Source: Tethya wilhelma (taxonomy: Eukaryota; Porifera; Demospongiae; Tethyida; Tethyidae). Taken from it: 64,000 bases of DNA. The DNA lies in assembly GCA_964030475.1 (NCBI GenBank), contig CAXIPT010000026.1:1-64000 (forward strand), read 5' to 3'. A program made the position numbers and the translations under genes. Below, in pieces: positions 1-10,619 of this stretch. Below the pieces are notes generated by a model. That model was given only the letters and a program-made list of their open reading frames with translations. It was not told the DNA's origin and made no database searches. Within the stretch, counting starts at the first letter, position 1; every line of letters starts with the position of its first letter.

Positions 1-65
1 GTGTGTGTGTGTGTGTGTGTGTGTGAGTGTGAGTGAATTGACTTCTGTTTTCATGCTCACCACAG
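1..65. repeat. (GT)n microsatellite and intron end
   Basis: A GT dinucleotide run fills roughly the first 28 bases. It is followed by a pyrimidine-rich stretch that ends in a CACAG splice acceptor at 61-65. This is the 3' end of an intron of the helicase-transposase gene that enters the window from the left. Confidence 0.8.
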
Positions 66-3000
66 GTCATGGTGTGTACTACAGCCTTTGGAATGGGTGT
101 AGATGTACCAAATGTGGAATTGGTGGTGAGAATTGGATGTCCACCAACACTTGAGGAGTTAGTCCAAGAGTTTGGAAGGGCCGGAAGAGACGGTAGAGCA
201 GCTAAAGGCAAGCTTACAAAACTATAGTAGAATAGTAGAGATTTGATGATCAGCAACAGTGGATAATGTTATGAATTATATGATTACAGGTATTCTACTT
301 TTCACTGAAAGTGATCTACAGCATGCTGCTTACTGGTGCAAAGGAAAGACAAAGAGTGAACAGGATGTCTGCTTGTCCCAGTTTCAAGAAGTATGGAGGT
401 TAGGAAAGTGTAGAGTGCAGTATCCTTAATACATAATACATACACACTATTACAGATATTCATATGGATCTCTATAATGTGATAAATGCAGGTTTGCTTT
501 AGCTCATCAACACAGACAATGTAGAAGAGAAGTGATACTTGGCTACTTCAATGAGTCTATGCCCAACCAACCAACAGAGAGCAACCAGTGCTGTGATGTC
601 TGTTCAGACTCGGATTCAGTTGAGATGATTGATTGCCAGGAGGAGATGGTTGCTATTGCACAAGCTGTCAAAGATTATCCAAACAAGGGAGAGAAGAAGG
701 TAAGCACAAACTTAGCATGCTATGATAGTTGCTATTATAAGAGTTAAAGACATCTCATGTGCATGATGCTATATAGGTTGCAGAATGGTTACGTGGTTAT
801 ATGAAGAAACCAAGTACTAGTGGAGAGAGCCTATCCACCAGTTCTCTAGGTATTGGCACATCTCTGCACCTCACCGAGGTTTCTTGGAGACTTCGTATTC
901 GTCAGGCATGGTTATCTGGATTCCTTAAGCGGTCCATGCAACTTGGCTATGGAAAAGGAAGAATGTCGTGTATGGTGTACAACACATATACCCTCACAGA
1001 AGCTGGCGAGAGTCTCATAAGCTCACCTGTTGCAGTTTCTTTGCCAGAACTTGAAGTATGTACTTCTGCACCAGCTCACAGTTCGTCATTGGATGACAAA
1101 GAGACCTCCACTGCTTCCACAAAATTTTCGAGAAAGAGCAAAGGAAAACATCTTTTACCAACTCTTTCCAAACTTCTTTCCTCAAGCGAAAACTGGTATG
1201 ACATTAAAGATCCCGAAGACTACCAGTACCCAGGAAAATTTCAAGCTTCTCATCCTCAACGACTGGGTTTTGCAAAAGATATAACCACTCTCCCCTTTTA
1301 CACTGCTGAAGACGAGCACTTTCTCTTCAATGACATTCAGATTGGAAAAGGCAAACACAGACAACCACGGAAAGTAACTCTAACAGTAGACAAAAACAAG
1401 GAGGAGGTGTTCTACCGCATTGCCCCATGCAGTGGTGTTAAACAGTGTCCTGTTGAGGATTGCTCATACATTGTGTCTACAAAGGAGCAACGACGTTGCC
1501 CAGATCATCCTGAACATGAGCTCAAATCAACTCAAGAGTGCCCAGTCGAATTTGTGTATGTGTGGCCATTGGAAGAAGAAGACAAAAGGCGGTGGCTCAC
1601 GGGTATTGTAAGGACAGGAGACCTTAGCCAAAGCAATCTACACAATCATCCCTTGCCAGGCCCTACGAAAGTCCCCTCCAAGATTGTTCATGATATCAAG
1701 CTAGCTCTAGAGACAGATCCATCACTCAAGACCCACGATATCATCACTGGTAAGTCTGAATTGCTTTAAGACAATTTATGTTCACACACACACACACACA
1801 TCATACTGCTGTTGCTGCTACTGCTATAGTTCTATATTAATGTATGTCACATTATACAACACACATTCACAGGTAAAGGAACGCCGTATCTACCAGGTGC
1901 TGCTTCTCTTGCAGCAACACATAAAGGTAGAATCAAAAACATCAGATCAGCCACCCTACGAGAGACCAAAGAAGAAAGAAATCCAGGAGTTGTGATCCTC
2001 ACATTTGAAGAAGAAACACTCAAGTTTGATAAACAACACAAAGAAAAACTTGGAAACTTGGGTTAGTTACACAAACTCAAAGCATACAATCAGTATTAAT
2101 ATTATTTGTCATCAATAGAGCACATGGAGGACTATGCTGAACTAGGACATGACTACATGTATCTGTGACTATTCTCTCAATCCTTCTTTCACATGGGTCT
2201 TATCCATGAGTCCATTGATGAGTAACATCCTCAGCAAAGCAGAATTTGCAGAAGTAGATGCTACTTTCAGAGCATCCATTGAGCTTGAATATCTGTTTAA
2301 TGTCGTCTGTTTTGACTATAGCTCACTTCAATGTAAGTTAAACAATTCAGCTATATATAGCCTGTTAATATTCATCTTGTAAACAGGGGCTGTTGTTGCT
2401 TGTGTGAGGATGAACAAGTTGGATGCAGAGGCATACAAATGTGCATTTGAGGCCATCTTCAGCCAGGTCAAGAAAGTCTACCCAGAATTTGGAGTAGGAA
2501 AGACACTGAAAGGCATTGTTGCTGACTGGTCTGACACCCAGCTGAGTGGTCTTCAAGCAGGAGTTGGGAAGGAAACAGCTAATGAAGTTGTTAAAGGATG
2601 CCAGGTTAATACTGCTATAGCTTAGCTCCTTTTGTGTACTGATGGTAATGTAGAATACACTTTGTACAATTTAGGTGCACTATCAGCGATCTGTGAAGAG
2701 AGTAAGCGAGAGAATTAACAAGACATCTTCACAGGCACACAAAGCCTTCACTACCATTGCCTACGCCATCCCAACAGCCGAGTCACAAACAGATGTAAAG
2801 ACACTATTTCAGGTGCTTTCCGGGGAGAAACCCATTTCGTCTGCTATCAAGATCTTGCCTGAGCCACACTTATTGAAAGAGTACGAATCAAGCCATGAGG
2901 GTCCTGTGGAAAGCTGGAAATCATGCGCACATTGGTGTAACTGGTGGATGCGTCCTAATCACTTGAGTAAGTGCCTATACATGTTAATGCACAAATTGAT

Positions 3001-4291
3001 TTACAATTATAGTAACTGTCTATGTTTTTCTTACATTATCATCTACAGTATACATTAATTATTATTATAATTGTAGTGGGTGCATTTGGCAAGGATGTTG
3101 GCATGTATTTATTAGGATTGATTCACTATTACACACACACACTCACAGGAATGCTGTCACCATGCTTTTCTTCAATGGATCGTGAGCTTTTTGAGAAGAT
3201 TCCAAGTTCTACAAATGCAGTAGAATCTTATAACAGATTCGGTAGAACAACACATCGACAACCACTTAAAGTAGCAATGATGGCTACTTACAGAGAAGAC
3301 ATGGCTAAAAGCCTGCAGATCATGGCTCAGAGGAAAGGCCTCTCCACCAACTATGACAATCCTTCTGAAGCTTCCAGAAATAAGCTTTCAGCACAGCAAA
3401 ACAGAGCTAGAAGAAAGAGAGTCCGTACAGAAAATGATGACCCTGAAGGCCCTCCTGATACTAAAAAAAAGTTTAATCCAGGTAAACATTGCTATCTCTT
3501 AGGTAACTATATATATATATTTAATAGTTCTGTGGTTATTCTACCCGTATAAAGCTTGATAAGATCGACCATGTCTGCTACTTTAATGCAACAATTATTC
3601 TTTTTCACATCCTCATATAGGCACCCCAATTAATCACAAAAGCACTAAACCAAAAGGGAGCCGGCTCAAGTTGAGGGAGAGAGATAACCAAGCCATTGAA
3701 ATCAGTGATAGTCCACCAAGCCCAACTACCTATTGGATTGCTAAGTTCAAATTGAGCCATTTCGAAGAGAAAATATTGAGTGAAGGAGGTCTACTAACTG
3801 ACAAACACATGGATGCCAGTGCTCAATTGCTTTCAGAGCAATTTCCAGACATGCCAGCTCCCCAAACTACGTTGAGAGTACAGAAGCTAACCTTTCTTCA
3901 CCCTGCTCAAGATGGATCCATCTTTTTTCACAACTTTAACAACCACTGGGTAGTTACTCATCTTAGAGAAGATACCGTTTACTTATATGACTCTCTTCCG
4001 CAAAAAGCCCTCCACCCCAAGCTTAAGGAGCAGATGGTGTCTCTCTATGGTAAAAGAACAGTAAAAGTTGTGCCTGTTCAACTCCAAAAGGGAAGCACAG
4101 ACTGTGGGTATTTTGCTATAGGCTTTGCCGTCTCTCTTCTGTATGGAGATGACCCTGGTAGTCTGATATACACTCAAAAGAAAATGAGAGAGCACATATT
4201 AGACTGCCTTACTAAGAGCCATTTTTCACCTTTCCCAGCTATCTCCAAGAAGACGAAACGTACCACACCAATTATTGAACACTATTTGTAA
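66..4291 (+). CDS. RecQ helicase - MULE transposase - Ulp1/C48 protease fusion (3' part, probably frameshifted)
   Basis: Ten exons can be read: 66-207, 290-398, 492-699, 777-1749, 1873-2062, about 2119-2332, 2387-2604, 2675-2966, 3149-3481 and 3621-4291, with stop TAA at 4289. All junctions are GT-AG except the first intron, which has a GC donor at 208. Exons 1-4 encode RecQ motifs V-VI (TAFGMGVDVP, QEFGRAGRDGR), a RecQ zinc-binding segment (CRREVILGYF, then CCDVC) and a winged-helix-like tail. The same exon 4 (777-1749) runs on into a WRKY/GCM1-type zinc finger (CPVEDC, CPDH, HNHP). Next come MULE DDE-transposase motifs: VDATF near 2257, ADWSDTQLSGLQ near 2521, a downstream C/H pair, and the TNAVES.NR glutamate near 3217. 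The last exon is a C48 protease with NNHWVV, LYDSLP and STDCGYFA, which carry the His, Asp and Cys. The reading frame breaks once, near 2119-2167. The joining of the domains is seen directly; that this is a transposon gene is inferred from the transposase. Confidence 0.78.
2119..2170 (+). other. Single-base frame break in the transposase exon
   Basis: The frame entering from exon 5 through the acceptor at 2117-2118 reads to a TGA at 2166-2168. The frame that continues into the transposase catalytic core (CDYSLNPSFTW) is closed upstream by TAG at 2143-2145. I found no AG acceptor that would connect the two. A one-base indel around 2160-2167 would explain it, so this copy is probably not fully functional unless there is a sequence error here. 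Confidence 0.6.
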
Positions 4292-4520
4292 ATATGTATG
4301 TATAATGGAACCATGCACCCACACATTTTTTTCCATTTGAGTCACCCAATCACTATTATTTTTTTCCTTTTTTTTTTCTGTTGCACTACTTTTCACTAAC
4401 TACACTGCTGCTAATAATATTATATTAATCATTAATTTTCAGCTTTACGACATTATATATATCTTCAACATAAGTCATCCATCTATACAATCTACTACTA
4501 AATCTTGCCTACCTTAATGT
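4292..4520. other. AT-rich 3' flank of the fusion gene
   Basis: Directly after the stop codon there is AT-rich sequence with T-rich runs and no open frame. It probably contains the 3' UTR. The fusion gene's terminal motif array begins right after it. No clear polyadenylation hexamer stands out. Confidence 0.4.
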
Positions 4521-4885
4521 TAGGGAGCATTTTGTGCTGGTTGCACTAAATCTTCCCTATATTATTGTAGGCAGCAATTAGTGTTCTGCTGCACTAAATG
4601 TTCCCTATATTTAGCTTTAGGGAAGATTTAGTGCCACCCACACTATTTTGTTCCTATTAATAATTAATAGTAGGGGAGATTTTGTGCTGTGGGCACTAAA
4701 TCCTCCCTAAAGGGTGTGTAGGAAAGATTTAGTGTCTCACTGCACTACTTGTTGCCTACATAGAGAGGACATATTTTGTGTATCCATTTAGTGCAGGTGC
4801 CACAGGTGTTTAGGAGAGATTTAGTGCCAATTAAGAGGCACTAAATCTCTCCTATATACTAGGGAAAATTTGCAAAAATAGTGTA
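4521..4885. repeat. Array of a 17-nt motif in alternating orientation
   Basis: About a dozen copies of a motif close to TAGGGAAGATTTAGTGC lie within 365 bp and largely alternate between direct and inverted orientation. Direct copies start near 4521, 4618, 4671, 4719, 4811 and 4859. Inverted copies (GCACTAAATCTTCCCTA) lie at 4543, 4591, 4693, 4742 and 4838, with weaker copies near 4568, 4641 and 4761. The pair 4811-4827 and 4838-4854 is a perfect 17-bp inverted repeat with a 10-nt spacer. Such subterminal arrays usually bind the transposase. The position just 3' of the transposase gene suggests that this is the right end of the element. Confidence 0.8.
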
Positions 4886-4893
4886 ATTTTTTA

Positions 4894-5084
4894 CGGAACC
4901 ATTGGATTGTTTGCCGACATCAATCATGCTAATCCTGAGAGTGGGGAGATCGTTGAAGACGAGGCTTGTTATGGTGGGCACGGATGAGGGCTGAATGTCG
5001 TTGTACATTGTGTCGTATAGTTTGACCTCCCCTCGTCTGCAGGAGATATTGGATACAACACACCAGTGGTTGTTATCCAGGTTA
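4894..5084 (-). pseudogene. Fragment of a second C48 (Ulp1-like) protease
   Basis: The complement strand is open for about 63 codons and reads DNNHWCVVSNI, then VKLYDTMYND, and ends KQSNGS. This matches the His and Asp segments and the Gln that precede the catalytic Cys in Ulp1-like proteases of transposable elements. The Cys block (DCG) is absent because the similarity stops at 4894. The next minus-strand bases read GTAAAA, so the edge is either a splice donor or the point where the neighbouring array inserted. It differs clearly from the plus-strand protease. The right side ends at a dispersed repeat. Confidence 0.6.
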
Positions 5085-5085
5085 C

Positions 5086-5112
5086 GGTAGTCATTTTGTG
5101 TGTGTGTGTGTG

Positions 5113-5147
<35 letters not shown>

Positions 5148-5460
5148 TACTAGTAATCGTTGTGTTTGTCTGTTACTAGATTATCTAAAGAACGGCAGCT
5201 CTGTGGTCAAAATGGAAGGTACTTTACGTTCATAAATCGAGATTATCTAAAAATTTGTTGTGTAGAATGTTGCAAAACGCTGTAGTTTCTGAGATCTGAG
5301 CATTTACAAACGCCACTGGTAAGCCTTGCAGGCACACTTTTTATAGCTTGCATTTTTCACAGTCCAAAGAAAAAGTAGTGTTTTAGCTCGAGGTCACATT
5401 ACTTCCGGTGACCCCCTGTTACACACACACACACACATTTGCTTATAATATGATTGCTTG
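5086..5460 (-). repeat. Dispersed repeat, inverted relative to 15.4-15.64 kb
   Basis: This stretch has a TG run, then a TCTG tetranucleotide run (about 5115-5146), then sequence around GCAGGCACACTTTTTATAGC and GGTCACATTACTTCCGGTGA. The second half reappears inverted at about 15398-15640, including the CACACA run. The first half, around GGTAGTCATTTTGTGTG, recurs at 6281 and, inverted, near 49375-49460. No coding capacity was seen. Confidence 0.65.
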
Positions 5461-6283
5461 ACTTGTTGCCATTAGGAGGCATGTTACATTTTGAGAAATC
5501 TCGTGAGAACAAAAAATAACGACATGTCAAATTAACTGAGAGTTGTATATAGTATAACCTTGGGCATAAATTGACCAACACTTGGTAAAGTAACCCACAG
5601 ATTACAATTGTGTGTGTGAGCTGTTACATTGACAAGTTGTCAACCATGCAAGCTTTACCTATATATTCTGCTGCATGCTATACGTACCTTAGAGACTTGT
5701 AGAACATTTTCCCCTCAAGGTATGAGCCAAAATAGCTTCTGCATGGTCAATTGATATACAATTTAGTCTTGTAGCTTTTGAGAGCTACTGTACCTACAAT
5801 ATCCCAGGCTCCCTCTCCGTGTGTCCACATGTACCCACCGGAAATTAAGCACAAATAGAAGGAACCTGGTATCTAAGTTTTGTGGGGATAGCACAAACAG
5901 CAAGTTGTCAGTGTATTGTATAAGTCTGGTACTGTGTGTATGTGTAGTATACATTCTGTGGTTAACCACAAATAGTTACACTTGTATGTCCATATCCTTG
6001 CCCCCACTGGCACCTGAGACCTCTTACGTACATTTGTCCATGTATTGTTACTGGTTACTGCTCTGATTCAATACAACCGAGTGTCTCTGTGTGTGTGTGT
6101 GTGTGTGTGTGTGTTGTGTGACCGTGTGCACCATAAGGGGTTGCTCTTGGGTAATGATGGATGAGTCATACTGTACAAATGTACAGTGTATACGTTGTGT
6201 GTACATTGTGCTTGTCACTCTTACTGCGTATATTGCAAATTAGCTCATTAAGCCTCTAAATCACGCGCAGAAGATTATGGTAG

Positions 6284-6322
<39 letters not shown>

Positions 6323-6394
6323 TATCTGAATAATGGCTGCTCTATGATCCAGATGACAGGTATATACTTACAGGTACTTTCAGGGATCAAAATT
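5461..6394. other. No gene seen; GT microsatellite at about 6089-6118
   Basis: I read both strands and found no recognisable protein, RNA or element end. A GT run lies near 6089-6118 and a second TG run near 6290-6318. The short open frames have no family signature. Confidence 0.5.
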
Positions 6395-6760
6395 ACCATA
6401 ACAGCATGTGCACATGCAGAGGATTACAGTTGTTGTTAACCACAAGGTATTGAAATAGGGGTATGCATTAAGTTTTACTGAGATACCAAAGTGTATTTAG
6501 ACGTGCAATAGTTAGAAACTAGTTTTGGTATCTGTTTTTTGAGGACTTTTTTGCCCCCTATACTTCAGTGATAAATAAAACATTCTGGACTCTTGTGTGC
6601 TGTGCTGCCTTAAATTACTTTCTCCTGTTTCTCTTTGCCATTGTGAAGCAGTTGTACCACCAGGCTGTTCTCATCATTTGCTATTCATCAGTGGTTAGAG
6701 CGTTTGACTAAGCCTAGAGTACGGCTAGGTTTGTTGGATTGAATCTTCCGTCCTGTCTTT
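6395..6760 (+). repeat. Dispersed repeat with tRNA-like (SINE) segment
   Basis: The segment contains AGTGGTTAGAGCG at about 6690, which resembles a Pol III A box. About 45 bases later it has GGATTGAATCTTCC, which resembles a B box. The same arrangement recurs at 11925-12060. The upstream part (6395-6475) recurs at 8105-8180, so the second copy is split by a large insertion. A tRNA-derived SINE is the simplest reading. The cloverleaf is too degenerate to call a tRNA gene. Confidence 0.5.
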
Positions 6761-8104
6761 CAGGAGATTTCGATGGGACAGACAGACAAAACAACCTCTG
6801 CACATGCTTTACACATGCCGAGGCTTAATGAGACTAACTCCAGGACCTATGTTACCTACTAAGATAACATGGCCCAAAAAGCTACTACACAATGTCTATA
6901 TACCACTATAGCTATGTAGTTACAATTACATGTACCCTTTAATCAAGGTCACTTTAATTGTCTCATAAGCATACCATCACTTTTCAATGAACTTGTTACA
7001 CTATATTCATTGATTTGAAACCCACAAGTAAACTGTAAAACCAGAGGGTATAAAAGCCAGCCAAAGGTCTCACTGGTGCAGATGGAAAGTGTTTGGCAGA
7101 TGTTAAGTGTTTGACTTAACATCATGGTATCTTAGATACCGATATTATTTATTGGGTTTGGTCTTTAAATATAGATTAAGATGGACCACCCTACCAATCA
7201 ACCAAAATAAAAGTCCCATAGTTACTACTCAGCCCCCCAAGTAAATTCAGTCATATCATCTGATATCATTGACTGCATTTCAAACTCACGTGCATGGTGT
7301 CGCTGCAGCTAGCTAAGTAGCTAGATGGTAGGTTCTTCATCGTTCCACTGAATCCAGTGATGCGAGAGGGCGTAAATATGTAAGTCAAACACTTTCTACT
7401 AAGAATATAAAGCTGTGAACAAAGCTTCATATATGCTCTGTTCGTAAGCAGGCCTGTAGCCAGGATTTTAGAATGGGGGGTGCAACCTGGCAATCAAAGA
7501 CTGCCAGCCGCGAAGCAGCCAAGTTAGGGGGGGTTGGGGGCATGGGATCAGATTAAAAATGAAGTAGCCATTTTCCGAAATTGAGACATTTGCCTTGTTT
7601 CAATTACTTTCTACCACACTGCCCATTCCTACACTATTTATTTTTTTGGAAATTTTACTACTTGTTATTTGAATTGTGCATACAGTATCAGTGATATGTA
7701 CATTTGATTACATTTGTGCAGGTAAACGTACACTGTATCTATAGTGAAGTCAGAAGTTGGCTCAAAGGTGTAACTTTTACCACATTCATCACTTCAAGGC
7801 TGTCTACAGTGAGTTTTCAGTGTATTGTAGATGTGTGAGGTTGTGTTTCAGGGTTTCTTTTAGTGGGTAGTGGGGGTGGGAGTCAATCAGTATCAATTTC
7901 TAGCTAAAGGGTAGTCATCTTGTATAGGATCTCCAGCTTACGTAAGAAAGTGATGCACATTGATGTTGCTACACACATAATGCTCCATAGGTTTTTGCTT
8001 CAACAACTTTTAAATCCTTGTTATAATAATTCCTCTTGTACTATTCACCTTTTGTGTGCGTGTTTGTTGAGCTTTGCTGAGCACTACCCAATTCCTTCTA
8101 GTTA
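6761..8104. other. No gene seen
   Basis: No conserved protein or RNA gene was recognised. A G-rich stretch at about 7476-7545, following GCCTGTAGCCAGGATTTT, looks like the edge of a degraded DNA element. The remainder is AT-rich sequence without long open frames. Confidence 0.45.
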
Positions 8105-8219
8105 AGCATCATGCAGCATGTGCACATGCAGTGGGTTACAGTTGTTAACCACATGGTATTGAAATAAGAGTGCATAATGAGTGTATGATATAGTTATATA
8201 ATGGGCTGATAGAGTATCC

Positions 8220-8503
8220 TGCAATCAAGGGTAACAGTTCTCAGGGTTCCAACTTTAATGAAAATAGGTCGCCGACGTTTCGGTTAGCTGCTCTAACCTT
8301 CTTCAGGGCAATGATACAAGACAAAAAAACCGCTCTATTTATACAAAAGGCTCAAAGCGATGACGTAACGTGAACAAGTATATATGATGTAATAGGCTAT
8401 GTAGGATACAGCGGGTACGGGGTCGACAGGCCGAGATGCGCGTGCGAAGAGACTGGAGGAAGGAGCTACATCCAGGCCCTAGTCGCACGCGCATCTCGGC
8501 CAC
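8220..8503. repeat. Repeat with 19-bp inverted arms
   Basis: Arms at 8429-8447 and 8483-8501 are perfect inverted repeats (GGCCGAGATGCGCGTGCGA) around a 35-nt loop. Just upstream (8262-8310) is a motif reading GACGTTTCGGTTAGCTGC followed by CTTCTTCAGGGC, a pattern I associate with ends of retroelements such as Penelope-like elements. That association is tentative and no reverse transcriptase is present here. Confidence 0.45.
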
Positions 8504-8513
8504 TGTTAGTAAC

Positions 8514-8764
8514 TTACCTAGGCTGAACAAGGCTTTGTAACTACTCTAACTGTTTTCATAAGTACTAGAATAGTATACCACTTTGGTAAGACTTTGCTAT
8601 CTCCTAGGTAACTAGAATAGTATACCACTTTGGTAAGACTTTGCTATCTCCTAGGTAATATACTGTTACCTAGGAGATAGCAAAGTCTTACCAAAGTGGT
8701 ATACTATTCTAGTACTTATGAAAACAGTTGGAGTAGTTACAAAGCCTTGTTCAGCCTAGGTAAC
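8514..8764. repeat. Foldback element with about 99-bp arms
   Basis: 8514-8612 and 8665-8764 are inverted copies containing TACCACTTTGGTAAGACTTT and CTATCTCCTAGGTAAC. A partial direct copy of the inner arm lies between them (8612-8660). Two further direct copies of the arm end follow at 8875-8930 and 8931-8975. Confidence 0.8.
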
Positions 8765-8780
8765 AGTATATAAGACAGTC

Positions 8781-8864
8781 ATACAATGGGCTGATAGTAT
8801 CCTGCAGTTATACCGGCCAGGGTGGCCGGTATAACTTGCAGGATACTCTATCAGCCCATTATAT
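8781..8864. repeat. Near-perfect 84-bp hairpin
   Basis: Arms reading AATGGGCTGATAGTATCCTG and TTATACCGGCCA pair with their complements around a GGG loop near 8820. The outer arm sequence (ATAATGGGCTGATAGAGTAT) also occurs once at 8198, so the unit is dispersed. Confidence 0.8.
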
Positions 8865-9916
8865 AACTATATCGTATACCACTTTGGTAAGACTTTGCTA
8901 TCTCCTAGGTAACAGTATATAAACAATAGTATACCACTTTGGTAAGACTTTGCTATCTCCTAGGTAACAGTATATAACAATGTGTACAGTAGAGGACAAT
9001 AAAAAGTTGACGTTTCCGTACGTATTTGTGTCCGTAGTACCATGGATAATATAGTACTCTGGGCGTGGATAGGAAACGCGCAATACTCACGTATAATAAT
9101 CCGCGTTAAGACCTTGCCAACCGTTGATGATATGCAGCTGTCGTCTTGATGGTTGTGGTTTGTTTACTTGAGGTGGAAAGTGCAAGGAAATCAATAGCTT
9201 GGTAGCTCTCCAGTGGTGTTGCCTGCGTGCGTGACTAAATCAACTTTCTCGACAGCAACTTTTCAGTTGTATTTCTCTCTGCTTGGAAGGCGTTTGGAGC
9301 CACTTTCTTGAGGTGCCTTGCACAGTAAACCTAGCCTTTCCTTACCTGTGCCTGATATTCTCTCCAGGTAAGAAACTTTAGCAATGTTTCAGACCTGCAT
9401 ATTGTAGCTCTATCAAGGGTTTATTGCTATTCATAAACTGAAGTAATCTTCGGTGAATATTTAACGGGATTTTGTACTTCATTTTCATCACTCAGAGTGA
9501 TGGAAACTCAGAGTCAGATCAAACAAGCATTGTTCATGGATTATCATGCAGTCTGATTCCCACTGAGTTTATGAATAGCAATAAACCCTTCATAGAACTA
9601 CAAAATGCAGGTCTGAAACATTGCTAAAGTTTCTTACCTGGAGAGAATATCAGGCACAGGTAAGGAAAGGCTAGGTTTACTGTGCAAGGCACCTCAAGAA
9701 AGTGGCTCCAAACGCCTTCCAAGCAGAGAGAAATACAACTGAAGAGTTGCTGTCGGGAAAGTTGATTTAGTCACGCACGCAGGTAACACCACTGGAGAGC
9801 TACTAAGCTATGATTTCCTTGCACTTTCCACAGCTACAGCAAGTAAACAAACCACTACCATCAAGACGACAGCTGCATATCATCAGCGGTTGGCAAGGTC
9901 TTAACGCGGATTATTA

Positions 9917-10550
9917 TTGGGGCGAGCCTGAGCGAGCCCCATTATGACGAGTTGTACACGAAAAAGTATCTGTCGACGTCGTCGTACGTACGTCGTATTG
10001 CTCAAATGATATAATCGATCCGTACCTAGCTACCGCCAGCACCATGTGCGATCCGTACCTAGCTTACGCCAGCACCATGTGCCAGCTATGATTCTAAGAC
10101 AGCGAATGCAGTGTCAAACACAGAGACAGCGTCAAGCAGAGGTAACTGTTGATCAACATGCAGCTAGGCTTACAAAGCCGAGAGCTAGAAGGTCAGACAA
10201 AAGAAGTCAAGAAACTACAGAACCGTTGAACAGGCGTGCTCAATAAAGAGTAAGAGATAGAGCCAGAAGAGCAGACTGCCAGAGGTAACTGTGGAAAAAC
10301 CGATGAAGCCAAGCTTGCTCAACGGAGGGCGAGAGAAACAGCCTTTGTCTTTCCTCAGTTCACTTAAAACAGTATATACTTTCTTCGATCAAAATTTACA
10401 CATCAAACAACAAATATGGCACCTCACAAGCCACGTGCGTCGCTTGCGCGCATGCTCATTATCCATCATGCATGGGCGCTGGGCACCACCTTCACAGGAA
10501 CGAGGCTACGCTTGCTCAGGCTCGCCCCACAATGCCCTGCATTCTTCTAG
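9917..10550 (+). mobile_element. Short non-autonomous Helitron
   Basis: The element starts TTGGGGCGAGCCTGAGCGAG and ends with a small hairpin (AATGC-CCT-GCATT, 10531-10543) followed by CTTCTAG. It lies between A9916 and T10551. The intact left arm of the surrounding palindrome (9093/9094) shows the uninterrupted site, so insertion fell exactly between A and T with no target duplication. This is the Helitron pattern. A short Arg/Gln-rich frame at 10046-10246 resembles the degenerate N-terminal repeats of Helitron replicase-helicase proteins. The 5' end is TT rather than the usual TC. Confidence 0.75.
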
Positions 10551-10619
10551 TACGTGAGTATTGTGCGTTTCCTATCCACGCCCAGAGTACTATATTATCC
10601 ATGGTAGTACGGACGTACC

